Assembly: GCA_017443165.1 (NCBI GenBank)
Contig: JAFSOW010000173.1
Location: forward strand, 1 to 6,685
From: Acidaminococcaceae bacterium
GTDB taxonomy: Bacteria; Bacillota; Negativicutes; Acidaminococcales; Acidaminococcaceae
Length of the DNA stretch: 6,685 bases
Direction: 5' to 3'
In this document: one piece after another, positions 1-5,853 of the stretch
How positions within the stretch are numbered: the first letter of the stretch is position 1
Layout: each line of letters opens with the position of its first letter
The notes under the pieces: generated by a model
Seen by the model: only the letters and a program-made list of their open reading frames with translations
Told to the model about the DNA's origin: nothing
Database searches by the model: none
Program-made: the position numbers and the translations under genes

Positions 1-713
1 TCCTGATATTCTACCAGGTACTCAAAATTGTAAAGGAATTTCATGTTATCTCTTAGTTTAACCAGTTTTTCTTTTTTCTTTTCATTCCGTTTATGGTTAG
101 TTCCCCAGTTAATATCCCAATTTTTACGTTTAGAAAGAATAGTACGATTCAGAGTAAGGAAGGGAATCTGCCACACGCCAAAATCCGTGACCTGCAGAAA
201 GAGAAACATAATATTATGCTCGTTCGCATAACGGATAAACGTAGCTGCATAATATTTCTGGAACAATGGTCCGTCCCACTTATCCGTAAAGATGAGAATG
301 GTTTTATCTACATTGTCCGAAAAGGCCTTGATCATTTTCTCGCACTGTTCTTCTGCCTTAGACAACACTTTTTCAATTTTCATTTTGCCTGAACACACCC
401 CCAGGCCTACCGGATACATACGGGAAAGCCTGCCAAAGGGATACAATGTATTGTTCATGTCATCATCTCTGTAAAGGTTGCCGAGTTTGTTTTTGGCATT
501 ATCCTGTTCTGTTTTCAGGTAAGTGCCTAATCCTGCCAGGCGTTCTGCATAAGTACCTTTTAATTCCGAGATGAAAACTTCCAATATTCTGGCACAGGCA
601 GCGTTGGCCTGCAGTGTTGTCCTGAGTCTTTCCAGAAGCGCATCTGTTTCTGGGTTATCTATGAAATGATATTTCTGAACATATGCTTTATAGTTATTAT
701 CCATAACTGCCAT
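1..713 (-). CDS. Unrecognised protein downstream of the AAA+ gene (3' end outside window)
   Basis: The frame reads from ATG at 713 down to base 1 without a stop: 237 codons, with the C-terminus beyond the window. The product starts MAVMDNNYKAYVQKY. I do not recognise the family. Residues 22-75 and 112-135 look helical and charged. Residues 137-145 (KTILIFTDK) and 168-180 (IMFLFLQVTDFGV) are hydrophobic strand-like segments, suggesting an alpha/beta core. Residues 194-225 are very basic (for example KRNEKKKEK), so nucleic-acid contact is possible. No signal peptide or clear membrane segment is seen. The start lies 8 bases after the AAA+ stop codon, and the AAGGA between them is the ribosome binding site, so the two are almost surely cotranscribed and perhaps translationally coupled. 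An alternative ATG at 704 lacks comparable spacing. By context it is probably a partner or substrate of the AAA+ protein. The gene is real with high confidence; its function is unknown. Confidence 0.8.
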   Translation of the reverse strand, partial: MAVMDNNYKAYVQKYHFIDNPETDALLERLRTTLQANAACARILEVFISELKGTYAERLAGLGTYLKTEQDNAKNKLGNLYRDDDMNNTLYPFGRLSRMYPVGLGVCSGKMKIEKVLSKAEEQCEKMIKAFSDNVDKTILIFTDKWDGPLFQKYYAATFIRYANEHNIMFLFLQVTDFGVWQIPFLTLNRTILSKRKNWDINWGTNHKRNEKKKEKLVKLRDNMKFLYNFEYLVEYQ

Positions 714-721
714 TTGTCCTT

Positions 722-2539
722 TCACGTGAATCCGATACTTGGCTTTTCCACACGGTAATTCGTAACGCTTTCCACTGAAAGATCATCTGCCAGCAACGTA
801 ATCAAATCTTTGCGGCTTAAAGGACGAGAAGGAGCGCTTGTTTCTGCATTCATTCGTATAAGCCGGGCGGATTGCTTCATGATGCTTTGTTCCAGTAGAT
901 TTCGGGCAAAGCGTCCGTTGCCGAAATCCGCATGCGTTACAGCTTCTGCAAATAAATCATTAGATTTTTCTAAAAACCGTTTGCTGCAGGTGTATCCCTG
1001 TTCTTTCATCATGAGAGCAAATATTTCCGTCATTTCTTCTACGTTGTAATCCGGGAAAACCAAATGAAAGGCAATACGGCTGCGTAGACCTTCGTTAGAC
1101 TTTAAGAAGTCTTCCATCGGTTCCGGGTAACCTGCAAAGATAACGATTACATCATCCCGGTGGTTCTCCATTTCTTGAACGATGGTATTGATGGCTTCCG
1201 GTCCAAACTTGTCATCGCTGTTCAGCGGATAGGCTTCGTCAATGAAAAGCACGCCGCCCCTGGCCTGTTTGAATTTTTCTTTTACAATTATGGCTGTCCA
1301 GCCTACGTATTTGCCGACAAGATCGCTACGACTGCATTCTATGAATTCACCGGTGGCCAGAAGGCCCCGGTCTTTTAAGATGCCTGCCAGCAGTCGGGCG
1401 CAGGTAGTTTTAGCGCTGCCGGGATTCCCGGTGAACAACATATGCAGGCTTTTCTTTTGGCTTAATAATCCTGCTTCCTGTCGCATTTTTTTAATTTGAA
1501 AATCTGCCAGTATTGTATCTATGATCTGCTTGATTTCTTTAAGGCCTACCATGTTCTGCAATTTTGCGTAGTTGTCCGATGATTCTTTTGGCTTGGCTTT
1601 TTCTTGGAGACAGCCGCGATAAGCGGTATAAACAAGGTCCTGCATGGCATGGCTGTACCAGTAATTAAAATCGTTGGTCACGCTTTCGGCAGTGTATTGT
1701 TGCTGTTCTGTTAAAATGTTTTCCCAGTCTTTGGGAACAAAGTCTTTAACATTGCTTTCTTCCAACAAATGCGCCAGAAATTTCAGGGCAGTTGCCCGGT
1801 CTTTTATCTGTTCTATAAAACGCACAAAGGATAGCCCCATGCTTTCTGATGCGGAATACTTCTGCAATATTCTCTGTTGCGGGTTTTCCAATAATACAAA
1901 TAGTGTTTTCTGATGATATTTTTCCATGAGCCGGAAGAAGCGTTTCAGGACTTCCTCATCCGTTTTTTCTGATGATGTATTGAGAAATGCAGGACGCCGC
2001 CGTATTTTTGCATTACTGTCATTATCGGTGAAGTCGATTACCAGCATGGTGCCGTTTGCCAACCTGCAAATGGTTTCCAGTTCGTCCCATTTATCTTCGT
2101 CGTGTTGCAGATCCAGTTTGTAAAAGGATACGGTTGTGATACGGCGTCCCAGCAGACGTCCGTTTTCCAGCAATGCCTGTGACAGCAGGCCGAGCAATTT
2201 TCTGGCGGCGTTGCTGTCGGTGAAACAAAAATTATAATGTACTGGGATGCCATAAAACTTTTTTGGATTTTTGTCAGAATAGATGCGTTCTATTTCTTCG
2301 CGGAAGGAATCATCTGCAAAGCTGTTCCGGGCCTGATGTAACACTTCACTGCAACCGTACACGCTTTGCTTCTGAATGGATTCTCTGCCTTCCGTACCAG
2401 CGATGATGTTACGGTCATAACGAAAGTGATTGTCCAGCAAGTTCCATGTGGGGGCATTCACATCCGCCAGACAGCGTTTGCGTTCTGCTGCTTTGTGCTG
2501 TTTTACAATTTCAAAAATCGTGGTTTCTTCCCATTGCAA
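722..2539 (-). CDS. CbxX/SpoVK-family AAA+ ATPase, open 605-codon part of a longer gene
   Basis: This is an AAA+ ATPase of the CbxX/CfqX (SpoVK-like) type, a family of ATP-driven remodelling proteins that usually form hexamers. Numbering here is from the TTG at 2539. Residues about 330-560 hold the active module: Walker A GNPGSAKTT (371-379), the family signature SDLVGKYVGWTA (405-416), Walker B GGVLFIDEAY (428-437, with D434 and E435), sensor 1 near VIVIFAGYP (464-472), arginine-finger region GLRSRIAF (484-491) and sensor 2 FGNGRFARN (539-547). Residues about 95-270 look like a second, decayed AAA module: FCFTDSNAARKLL stands where a Walker A would be, GTMLVIDF resembles Walker B, and KTLFVLLENP resembles sensor 1. 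The TTG start has no good ribosome binding site, and coding-like sequence continues upstream in the same frame to ATG 2845 through two stop codons. It is probably the body of a broken gene, or expressed only by re-initiation. Family assignment is firm; the start is not. Confidence 0.85.
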   Translation of the reverse strand: MQWEETTIFEIVKQHKAAERKRCLADVNAPTWNLLDNHFRYDRNIIAGTEGRESIQKQSVYGCSEVLHQARNSFADDSFREEIERIYSDKNPKKFYGIPVHYNFCFTDSNAARKLLGLLSQALLENGRLLGRRITTVSFYKLDLQHDEDKWDELETICRLANGTMLVIDFTDNDSNAKIRRRPAFLNTSSEKTDEEVLKRFFRLMEKYHQKTLFVLLENPQQRILQKYSASESMGLSFVRFIEQIKDRATALKFLAHLLEESNVKDFVPKDWENILTEQQQYTAESVTNDFNYWYSHAMQDLVYTAYRGCLQEKAKPKESSDNYAKLQNMVGLKEIKQIIDTILADFQIKKMRQEAGLLSQKKSLHMLFTGNPGSAKTTCARLLAGILKDRGLLATGEFIECSRSDLVGKYVGWTAIIVKEKFKQARGGVLFIDEAYPLNSDDKFGPEAINTIVQEMENHRDDVIVIFAGYPEPMEDFLKSNEGLRSRIAFHLVFPDYNVEEMTEIFALMMKEQGYTCSKRFLEKSNDLFAEAVTHADFGNGRFARNLLEQSIMKQSARLIRMNAETSAPSRPLSRKDLITLLADDLSVESVTNYRVEKPSIGFT

Positions 2540-2845
2540 GTCTGTATCGTCCGCATTACCCGCTAATATCTGCTTAAAGGTAGCAAGTTAGGAAACGGCG
2601 GTTTCTTTGTTATCTGTTCCGAAGAAAATGGTTGCCTATCTTCTGTCCGGTTCGTATTCCGTCATAAAGCATAAAGTGGTTCGATAGCTTACGGCGTTAT
2701 ACAGTTTTTCGTTCCAGGCGCTCGCATTGGATTTGCTCCAGTGTTTTGATAGGGCTGACGGGTAATTGTTGTTTTCTGCATTACAAAAGGCTCCGACTTG
2801 TTCTTCTTCTGATTCCCAATGAATGATTGCTTTGTAAAATAGCAT
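722..2845 (-). pseudogene. Full ancestral frame of the AAA+ gene, interrupted by two in-frame stops
   Basis: From ATG 2845 to the stop at 722-724 one reading frame spans 707 sense-length codons. It is interrupted only by TAG as codon 70 (2636-2638) and TAA as codon 86 (2588-2590). ATG 2845 has an excellent ribosome binding site (GGAGGAA at 2851-2857, 5 bases away) and an extended -10 promoter. The peptide before the first stop begins MLFYKAIIHWESEEEQVGAF. The 15 codons between the stops (ATIFFGTDNKETAVS) and the 16 after the second (LATFKQILAGNADDTD) read naturally into the rest of the protein, so no frameshift is needed. Either stop could come from a Gln codon (CAG, CAA) by one C-to-T change, though other origins are possible. 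The most likely reading is inactivation by nonsense mutation of a gene that is otherwise still open. A truncated product from an internal start, suppression, or assembly errors are alternatives. TAG and TAA also appear to end other genes here, so a reassigned code is unlikely. Confidence 0.75.
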
Positions 2846-2850
2846 GATTG

Positions 2851-2857
2851 TTCCTCC
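2851..2857 (-). promoter_or_regulatory. Ribosome binding site GGAGGAA for ATG 2845
   Basis: The minus strand reads GGAGGAA, 5 bases before ATG 2845. This is the strongest translation start signal in the left arm. It argues that 2845, and not the TTG at 2539, was the original start of the AAA+ gene. Confidence 0.8.
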
Positions 2858-2888
2858 GTGTATGATGTTTTTATTTTTTCTGCGTCAC

Positions 2889-2897
2889 ATTATAGCA
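2889..2897 (-). promoter_or_regulatory. Extended -10 promoter for the AAA+ arm
   Basis: The minus strand reads TGCTATAAT: a perfect TATAAT (2889-2894) with the upstream TG of an extended -10. Transcription should start near 2882, giving a leader of roughly 37 bases before ATG 2845. The -35 position at 17-base spacing (2912-2917) reads ATAATT, a poor match, which is usual for extended -10 promoters and lies inside the central palindrome. Confidence 0.7.
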
Positions 2898-2912
2898 AAG
2901 GCGGCAAAAATA

Positions 2913-2934
2913 ATTATCCAAAATTTCGGATGAT
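2913..2934. promoter_or_regulatory. 22-base imperfect palindrome, candidate shared operator
   Basis: The left arm ATtATCCaAAA and right arm TTTcGGATgAT are inverted copies with 9 of 11 pairs matching (mismatched bases in lower case); the dyad centre lies between 2923 and 2924. The centre is equidistant, 32 bases, from the middle of each divergent -10 hexamer, and the palindrome covers both expected -35 positions. A dimeric regulator bound here would affect both promoters at once. The WYL protein encoded at 4290-5330 is the obvious candidate, by analogy with WYL regulators such as BrxR and CapW, which bind inverted repeats at the promoters they control. The pairing is seen in the sequence; the regulator is inferred. 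Confidence 0.6.
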
Positions 2935-2949
2935 GAAGTGCTTGTTTTG

Positions 2950-2958
2950 TGTTACAAT
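2950..2958 (+). promoter_or_regulatory. Extended -10 promoter for the hydrolase-WYL operon
   Basis: The plus strand reads TGTTACAAT: TACAAT (2953-2958, 5 of 6 to consensus) with an upstream TG. Transcription should start near 2965, giving a leader of about 54 bases to ATG 3019. The -35 position at 17-base spacing (2930-2935, ATGATG) is weak and overlaps the right arm of the palindrome. Confidence 0.65.
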
Positions 2959-3018
2959 GTCATTGAAGTTTAAACGAGTAATTAATTACAACACGATTAC
3001 ACAGGAGGAAGTAAATTT

Positions 3019-4293
3019 ATGGAAATCATCATTCATCGTGGTACTCATCAGATTGGCGGCTGCATTACGGAAATCAGAACGGAAGAAGCGCGTATCGTTA
3101 TTGATATGGGAACGCCGTTGCCCGGCAGCAAAACAGAAATCGAATTTGACGTGACAGAAGAAAACGCGGTTGTGTTGCCTGGCGTTACGGTTCCGCTTAA
3201 TCAGGGCGGTGACAACGTGAAACCCTGTGACGGGGTTTTCATTACGCACTATCACGGGGATCACATTGGCAGGATTGATATGCTGTTGCCGGATATTCCT
3301 TTGTACATGGGACCGGCGGCCAAAGAGATTTACAGTATTTACTGCAAGCGCAACGAGCTGGCGGAAAAAGTGAACCGGTTACAGGCTGCGCATACATACA
3401 CGGCAGGGAAGCCAATTCAGATTAAAAATATTACTGTTACACCGTTGCTGACTTCTCACAGTGCGCTGGACGCTTACATGCTGCTCATTGAAGCAGAAGG
3501 CAAAACTATTTTGCATACCGGTGATTTTTCCCTGCACGGTTATGAAGGGAAAAAGTGGCTTGAAGCGGTGAAAAAACACCTGGCAGAAAAAAGTATCGCT
3601 TCCATTGATTACCTGGTCTGCGAAGGCACCATGCTGCCCGACCAGAAGCGTACCAGCCCTACGGAATTGGACGTGATCGGGCAGATTGACACGCTGATGA
3701 AAAAATATAAAAAAATATTTGTTCTTTGTTCCAGTACACACATCGACCGCATTGCGGAGTTTTATCATCATCGCAACTACCGCAATCCGCTGGTGAGCGA
3801 TTTGTACCAGAATATCATCCTGCAGTATGTAACGGAAACGTATGGAAAAACAGATTACTTTTACCGTATTCCGTATGCGTATCCGTATTCCCAAAAGAAT
3901 CAGAAACTGCTGGATCTGATGGAAGAATACGGTTTTGTTGCGCTGATCCGGCCCAATTCCTGGAGCAAGCGGATGCTGGAACGCTATTACGACGAACAGG
4001 ACAGCGCCATCGTCTATTCTATGTGGAGCGGGTACCTGAAAGAAGGGCCTGCGAAAAACGAATATCTTTGTGATTTCCTGAAACCGTACAAGATTACCGC
4101 GTTTATCCATGCAGGCGGTCACGCCCTGCCGGAAGAAATCAGAGAGCTTGCGGACGCGGTTAATCCGGCGCACATTATTCCCATCCATACGGAGCATCCG
4201 GACGCCATGTGTGAACTGCTGCCGGAACGGGACATCATGCTGCCGGAAGATAAAGATATTTTAAGTTGTAATGATACAGGGAGCAAAAAATGA
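3019..4293 (+). CDS. RNase J-like beta-CASP metallo-beta-lactamase-fold hydrolase
   Basis: This 424-residue protein is a metallo-beta-lactamase-fold hydrolase with beta-CASP features, so the likely substrate is RNA (or DNA) and the likely site is the cytoplasm. Metal-binding motifs are visible: THYHGDHIG with H77, H79, D81 and H82; H147 in LTSHSALDA; D169 in LHTGDF. The beta-CASP motifs follow: E202 in CEGTMLP (motif A), H368 in AGGHALPEE (motif B) and H390 in IIPIHTEHP (motif C). The stretch from about 362 to 395 resembles the C-terminal RMMBL segment of RNase J. At 424 residues it is well short of RNase J (about 555), lacking that enzyme's extra C-terminal domain, so it is not the housekeeping RNase J itself. 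The start is supported by AGGAGG at 3003-3008, 10 bases upstream. The stop overlaps the start of the WYL gene (ATGA), so both are one operon. All catalytic residues appear intact. The precise substrate cannot be read from the sequence. Confidence 0.88.
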   Translation: MEIIIHRGTHQIGGCITEIRTEEARIVIDMGTPLPGSKTEIEFDVTEENAVVLPGVTVPLNQGGDNVKPCDGVFITHYHGDHIGRIDMLLPDIPLYMGPAAKEIYSIYCKRNELAEKVNRLQAAHTYTAGKPIQIKNITVTPLLTSHSALDAYMLLIEAEGKTILHTGDFSLHGYEGKKWLEAVKKHLAEKSIASIDYLVCEGTMLPDQKRTSPTELDVIGQIDTLMKKYKKIFVLCSSTHIDRIAEFYHHRNYRNPLVSDLYQNIILQYVTETYGKTDYFYRIPYAYPYSQKNQKLLDLMEEYGFVALIRPNSWSKRMLERYYDEQDSAIVYSMWSGYLKEGPAKNEYLCDFLKPYKITAFIHAGGHALPEEIRELADAVNPAHIIPIHTEHPDAMCELLPERDIMLPEDKDILSCNDTGSKK

Positions 4294-5330
4294 CAGAACA
4301 AAAAGAAAACAAAACCGCAAAGGTTTCAGGGAAAAAGAATATTGGCAACGATAAAAAGCGTCTGCTGACTGTTTTGGAAATCATGAAGCGGACGGATGAT
4401 GAGCACCCGCTGACGAAGAATCAGATTTTGGATAAAGTGGCGGAGAAGGGCGTTGAGGTTAATAACCTGAAAACGATTGCGGCGGATCTGGCTGCCCTGA
4501 AAGAGCTCGGTTATGATATTGTGACCGATTACGTTGGCAATTACATGGCAGGCGGTCAGCTTTTTGAAAACTATGAATTGAAAATTTTAGCGGATCATAT
4601 TGCCAACGCCCGCTATTTGACAACACAACACAGCCAGGAACTGATCGACCGGATCAAAAAACTGGCCAGCGAGTCCGGCGAAGAGATGATCACAGCGACG
4701 ACGCTGATGGATCCGAAGCTGAAAAGCAGCGACGGAAAGATGAAGTATAAGCTGGATATCCTGTTCCGCTGTATCCAGAAAAAGAGAAAAGTGCAATTCA
4801 ACTATAAAAGGCCGGGGGTCGGTTGCAGCGGGTTATATATGGTAAGCCCTTATGCGCTGTCATTATATGAAGATGATTATTATCTGACAGCGGCGTTTGA
4901 CAGCGGAAAGAGTTACAGCGACAAGCCTTTTAATTTTAAAGTCAGCCGCATGGAAAAGGTGGAAGAAACGGAGGAACCGGCGCGTAAGATCGGAGAAATT
5001 AAGATACTGTCTGACGGACTCGGATTTGCAGATATCCAAAACTATCGCCGTGTAATGAAAAACATGTGGAGCGGCGCTAAAGGTCAGGACGTCATAGTAA
5101 AAGTACAGCCGTATCTGGCAGACAGCAAACTGGTTTTGTCTGCGGACAGGGTGAGGGAAGAGGAAGACGGTTCGCTGACGGTATTCATGAAAGCCATTAT
5201 AAATATCGGTTTTTATCAGGCGCTGGCCCGTTACGGAGACGGAGTGGAAATTGTCAGGCCCGAAGAAGCGCGGAAAGGGTTTGTAGAATATTTGAAGAAA
5301 ACTTTGACCATATATGAAGAGGAAAAATAG
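4290..5330 (+). CDS. wHTH-WYL domain transcriptional regulator
   Basis: This 346-residue protein has the layout of WYL-family regulators. A winged helix-turn-helix lies at about residues 21-85 (LTVLEIMKRTDDEHPLTKNQ, then NNLKTIAADLAALKELGYDI, ending in the wing VTDYVGNYMAGG). A helical linker follows at about 95-145. The WYL domain lies at about 150-225, with VSPYALSLYEDDYYLTAAF carrying the family's W/Y-Y-L position as YYL (197-199). A WCX-like C-terminal region spans about 265-342. The N-terminal 20 residues are lysine-rich and probably disordered. WYL domains are known to sense ligands, in some cases nucleic acids, and such proteins often control defence or DNA-damage genes. The start overlaps the hydrolase stop by 4 bases, indicating translational coupling; it ends with TAG. 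The natural inference is that it binds the palindrome at 2913-2934 and regulates its own operon and the divergent AAA+ arm. Whether it represses or activates cannot be told. Confidence 0.9.
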   Translation: MTEQKENKTAKVSGKKNIGNDKKRLLTVLEIMKRTDDEHPLTKNQILDKVAEKGVEVNNLKTIAADLAALKELGYDIVTDYVGNYMAGGQLFENYELKILADHIANARYLTTQHSQELIDRIKKLASESGEEMITATTLMDPKLKSSDGKMKYKLDILFRCIQKKRKVQFNYKRPGVGCSGLYMVSPYALSLYEDDYYLTAAFDSGKSYSDKPFNFKVSRMEKVEETEEPARKIGEIKILSDGLGFADIQNYRRVMKNMWSGAKGQDVIVKVQPYLADSKLVLSADRVREEEDGSLTVFMKAIINIGFYQALARYGDGVEIVRPEEARKGFVEYLKKTLTIYEEEK

Positions 5331-5449
5331 AATATAATCAAATTGAGTATTGTAAAACTGAAACGTGAAAATAAAATTGTGTTCTGAATGATGTTAAGTT
5401 TTATCCCAAAAAATGATGATTAATATAGAACATAAAGGGGGATTTTTTT
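5331..5449 (+). promoter_or_regulatory. AT-rich leader region with a candidate promoter for the peptide gene
   Basis: This short non-coding stretch has a plausible promoter: TTGTAA (5350-5355, 4 of 6 to -35 consensus), a 16-base spacer, then TAAAAT (5372-5377, 5 of 6 to -10). Transcription would start near 5384. Two direct repeats, AATGATGTTAA (5387-5397) and AATGATGATTAA (5412-5423), follow 25 bases apart. A second weak -10-like TAATAT is at 5421-5426. The ribosome binding site AAAGGGGGA (5434-5442) is strong. No terminator hairpin is seen after the WYL stop, so read-through from the operon above is also possible. Confidence 0.4.
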
Positions 5450-5698
5450 ATGCCAATCAAACCGAACGAACTGACAAAAGAAATGGTCATGAAAGCCATG
5501 CAGTGCAAGGATGCCGATGAACTGATCGCGCTGGCAAAGAGCGGCGGCATCGAACTGACGAAGGAAGAGGCCGAAACCTATATGGCGGAGCTGGCTGATT
5601 TTGAGCTGGACGGCGACAACCTGAAAAAAATCGCCGGCGGCATTTTCGAATGCTACATGAGAAATGACTGCATGTATGCCTTTGACGATTGGAAATAA
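5450..5698 (+). CDS. RiPP precursor-like peptide with Nif11-like leader and GG cleavage motif
   Basis: This 82-residue protein looks like a ribosomally made peptide precursor. Residues 7-50 (ELTKEMVMKAMQCKDADEL, then ALAKSGGIELTKEEAETYM) match the pattern of Nif11-like leader peptides: a helical, acidic leader with an A-x-x-GIELT-x-EEA turn. The leader closes with FELDGDNLKKIAGG (51-64), a classic double-glycine site cut by peptidase-containing ABC transporters. Cleavage would release an 18-residue core, IFECYMRNDCMYAFDDWK, with two cysteines (C68, C74, spacing CX5C), five aromatic residues and net negative charge. A strong ribosome binding site lies about 8 bases upstream. No modification enzyme, transporter or immunity gene is visible in the window, so it is an orphan precursor or acts with enzymes elsewhere. 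The core could be a modified peptide, a disulfide-linked bacteriocin or a signal. A non-secreted small protein sharing the leader fold is the main alternative. Confidence 0.75.
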   Translation: MPIKPNELTKEMVMKAMQCKDADELIALAKSGGIELTKEEAETYMAELADFELDGDNLKKIAGGIFECYMRNDCMYAFDDWK

Positions 5699-5752
5699 CG
5701 GGGATCGTTTTACCCGGTATGTTTCCGGAAGAATAATCCATAGTGAATATAG

Positions 5753-5784
5753 AAGCCGTGGAATTTATTTTCTGCGGCTTTTTT
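5753..5784 (+). terminator. Rho-independent terminator after the peptide gene
   Basis: AAGCCG (5753-5758) pairs with CGGCTT (5775-5780). An inner GGAA/TTCT helix extends the stem to about 11 pairs with two G-T wobbles, around a 6-base loop (5764-5769). A run of T follows the stem (to 5784). It would end transcripts from the peptide gene and possibly the WYL operon. Confidence 0.8.
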
Positions 5785-5792
5785 GTTATAAT
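5784..5792 (+). promoter_or_regulatory. Extended -10 promoter for the small protein and P-type ATPase
   Basis: TGTTATAAT has a perfect TATAAT (5787-5792) and an extended TG, and begins within the T-run of the preceding terminator. The -35 region at 17-base spacing falls in the terminator loop (TTTATT) and is weak. Transcription should start near 5799, about 55 bases before ATG 5854. Confidence 0.65.
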
Positions 5793-5807
5793 GACTTATG
5801 GATGAGA

Positions 5808-5821
5808 CTGTCGGACGACAG
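5808..5821. promoter_or_regulatory. 14-base palindrome just after the promoter, possible operator
   Basis: CTGTCG and CGACAG are perfect 6-base inverted arms around GA. The site covers roughly +9 to +22 of the predicted transcript, where a bound repressor would block initiation or early elongation. As RNA it would make only a tiny hairpin with a 2-base loop, so a DNA site is likelier. No binding protein is identifiable. Confidence 0.35.
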
Positions 5822-5853
5822 GAATAACTATTGAAGGAAAAGGAGATTTTATT

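Noticed and set aside
43..474. Short open frames on the plus strand near the left edge
   Set aside because: They overlap the 237-codon minus-strand frame, which has a proper start and sits in an operon; their products look like low-complexity read-outs of the complement.
2537..2539. TTG as the genuine start of the AAA+ gene
   Set aside because: There is no good ribosome binding site, coding-like sequence continues upstream in frame, and ATG 2845 has both a promoter and GGAGGAA. It can only be a secondary start.
2588..2638. Stop-codon reassignment or selenocysteine-type recoding in the AAA+ gene
   Set aside because: The stops are TAG and TAA, not TGA; the WYL gene ends at TAG and the peptide gene at TAA with no coding continuation; no recoding structure was seen. 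Two nonsense mutations are simpler.
3379..4197. Open frame of 272 codons on the minus strand inside the hydrolase gene
   Set aside because: It is fully antisense to a gene with intact catalytic motifs, has no ribosome binding site and no recognisable motif; it is a shadow frame.
5701..5735. Possible hairpin from the two CCGG copies after the peptide stop
   Set aside because: Only four base pairs and no T-run; the hairpin at 5753-5784 is a far better terminator.
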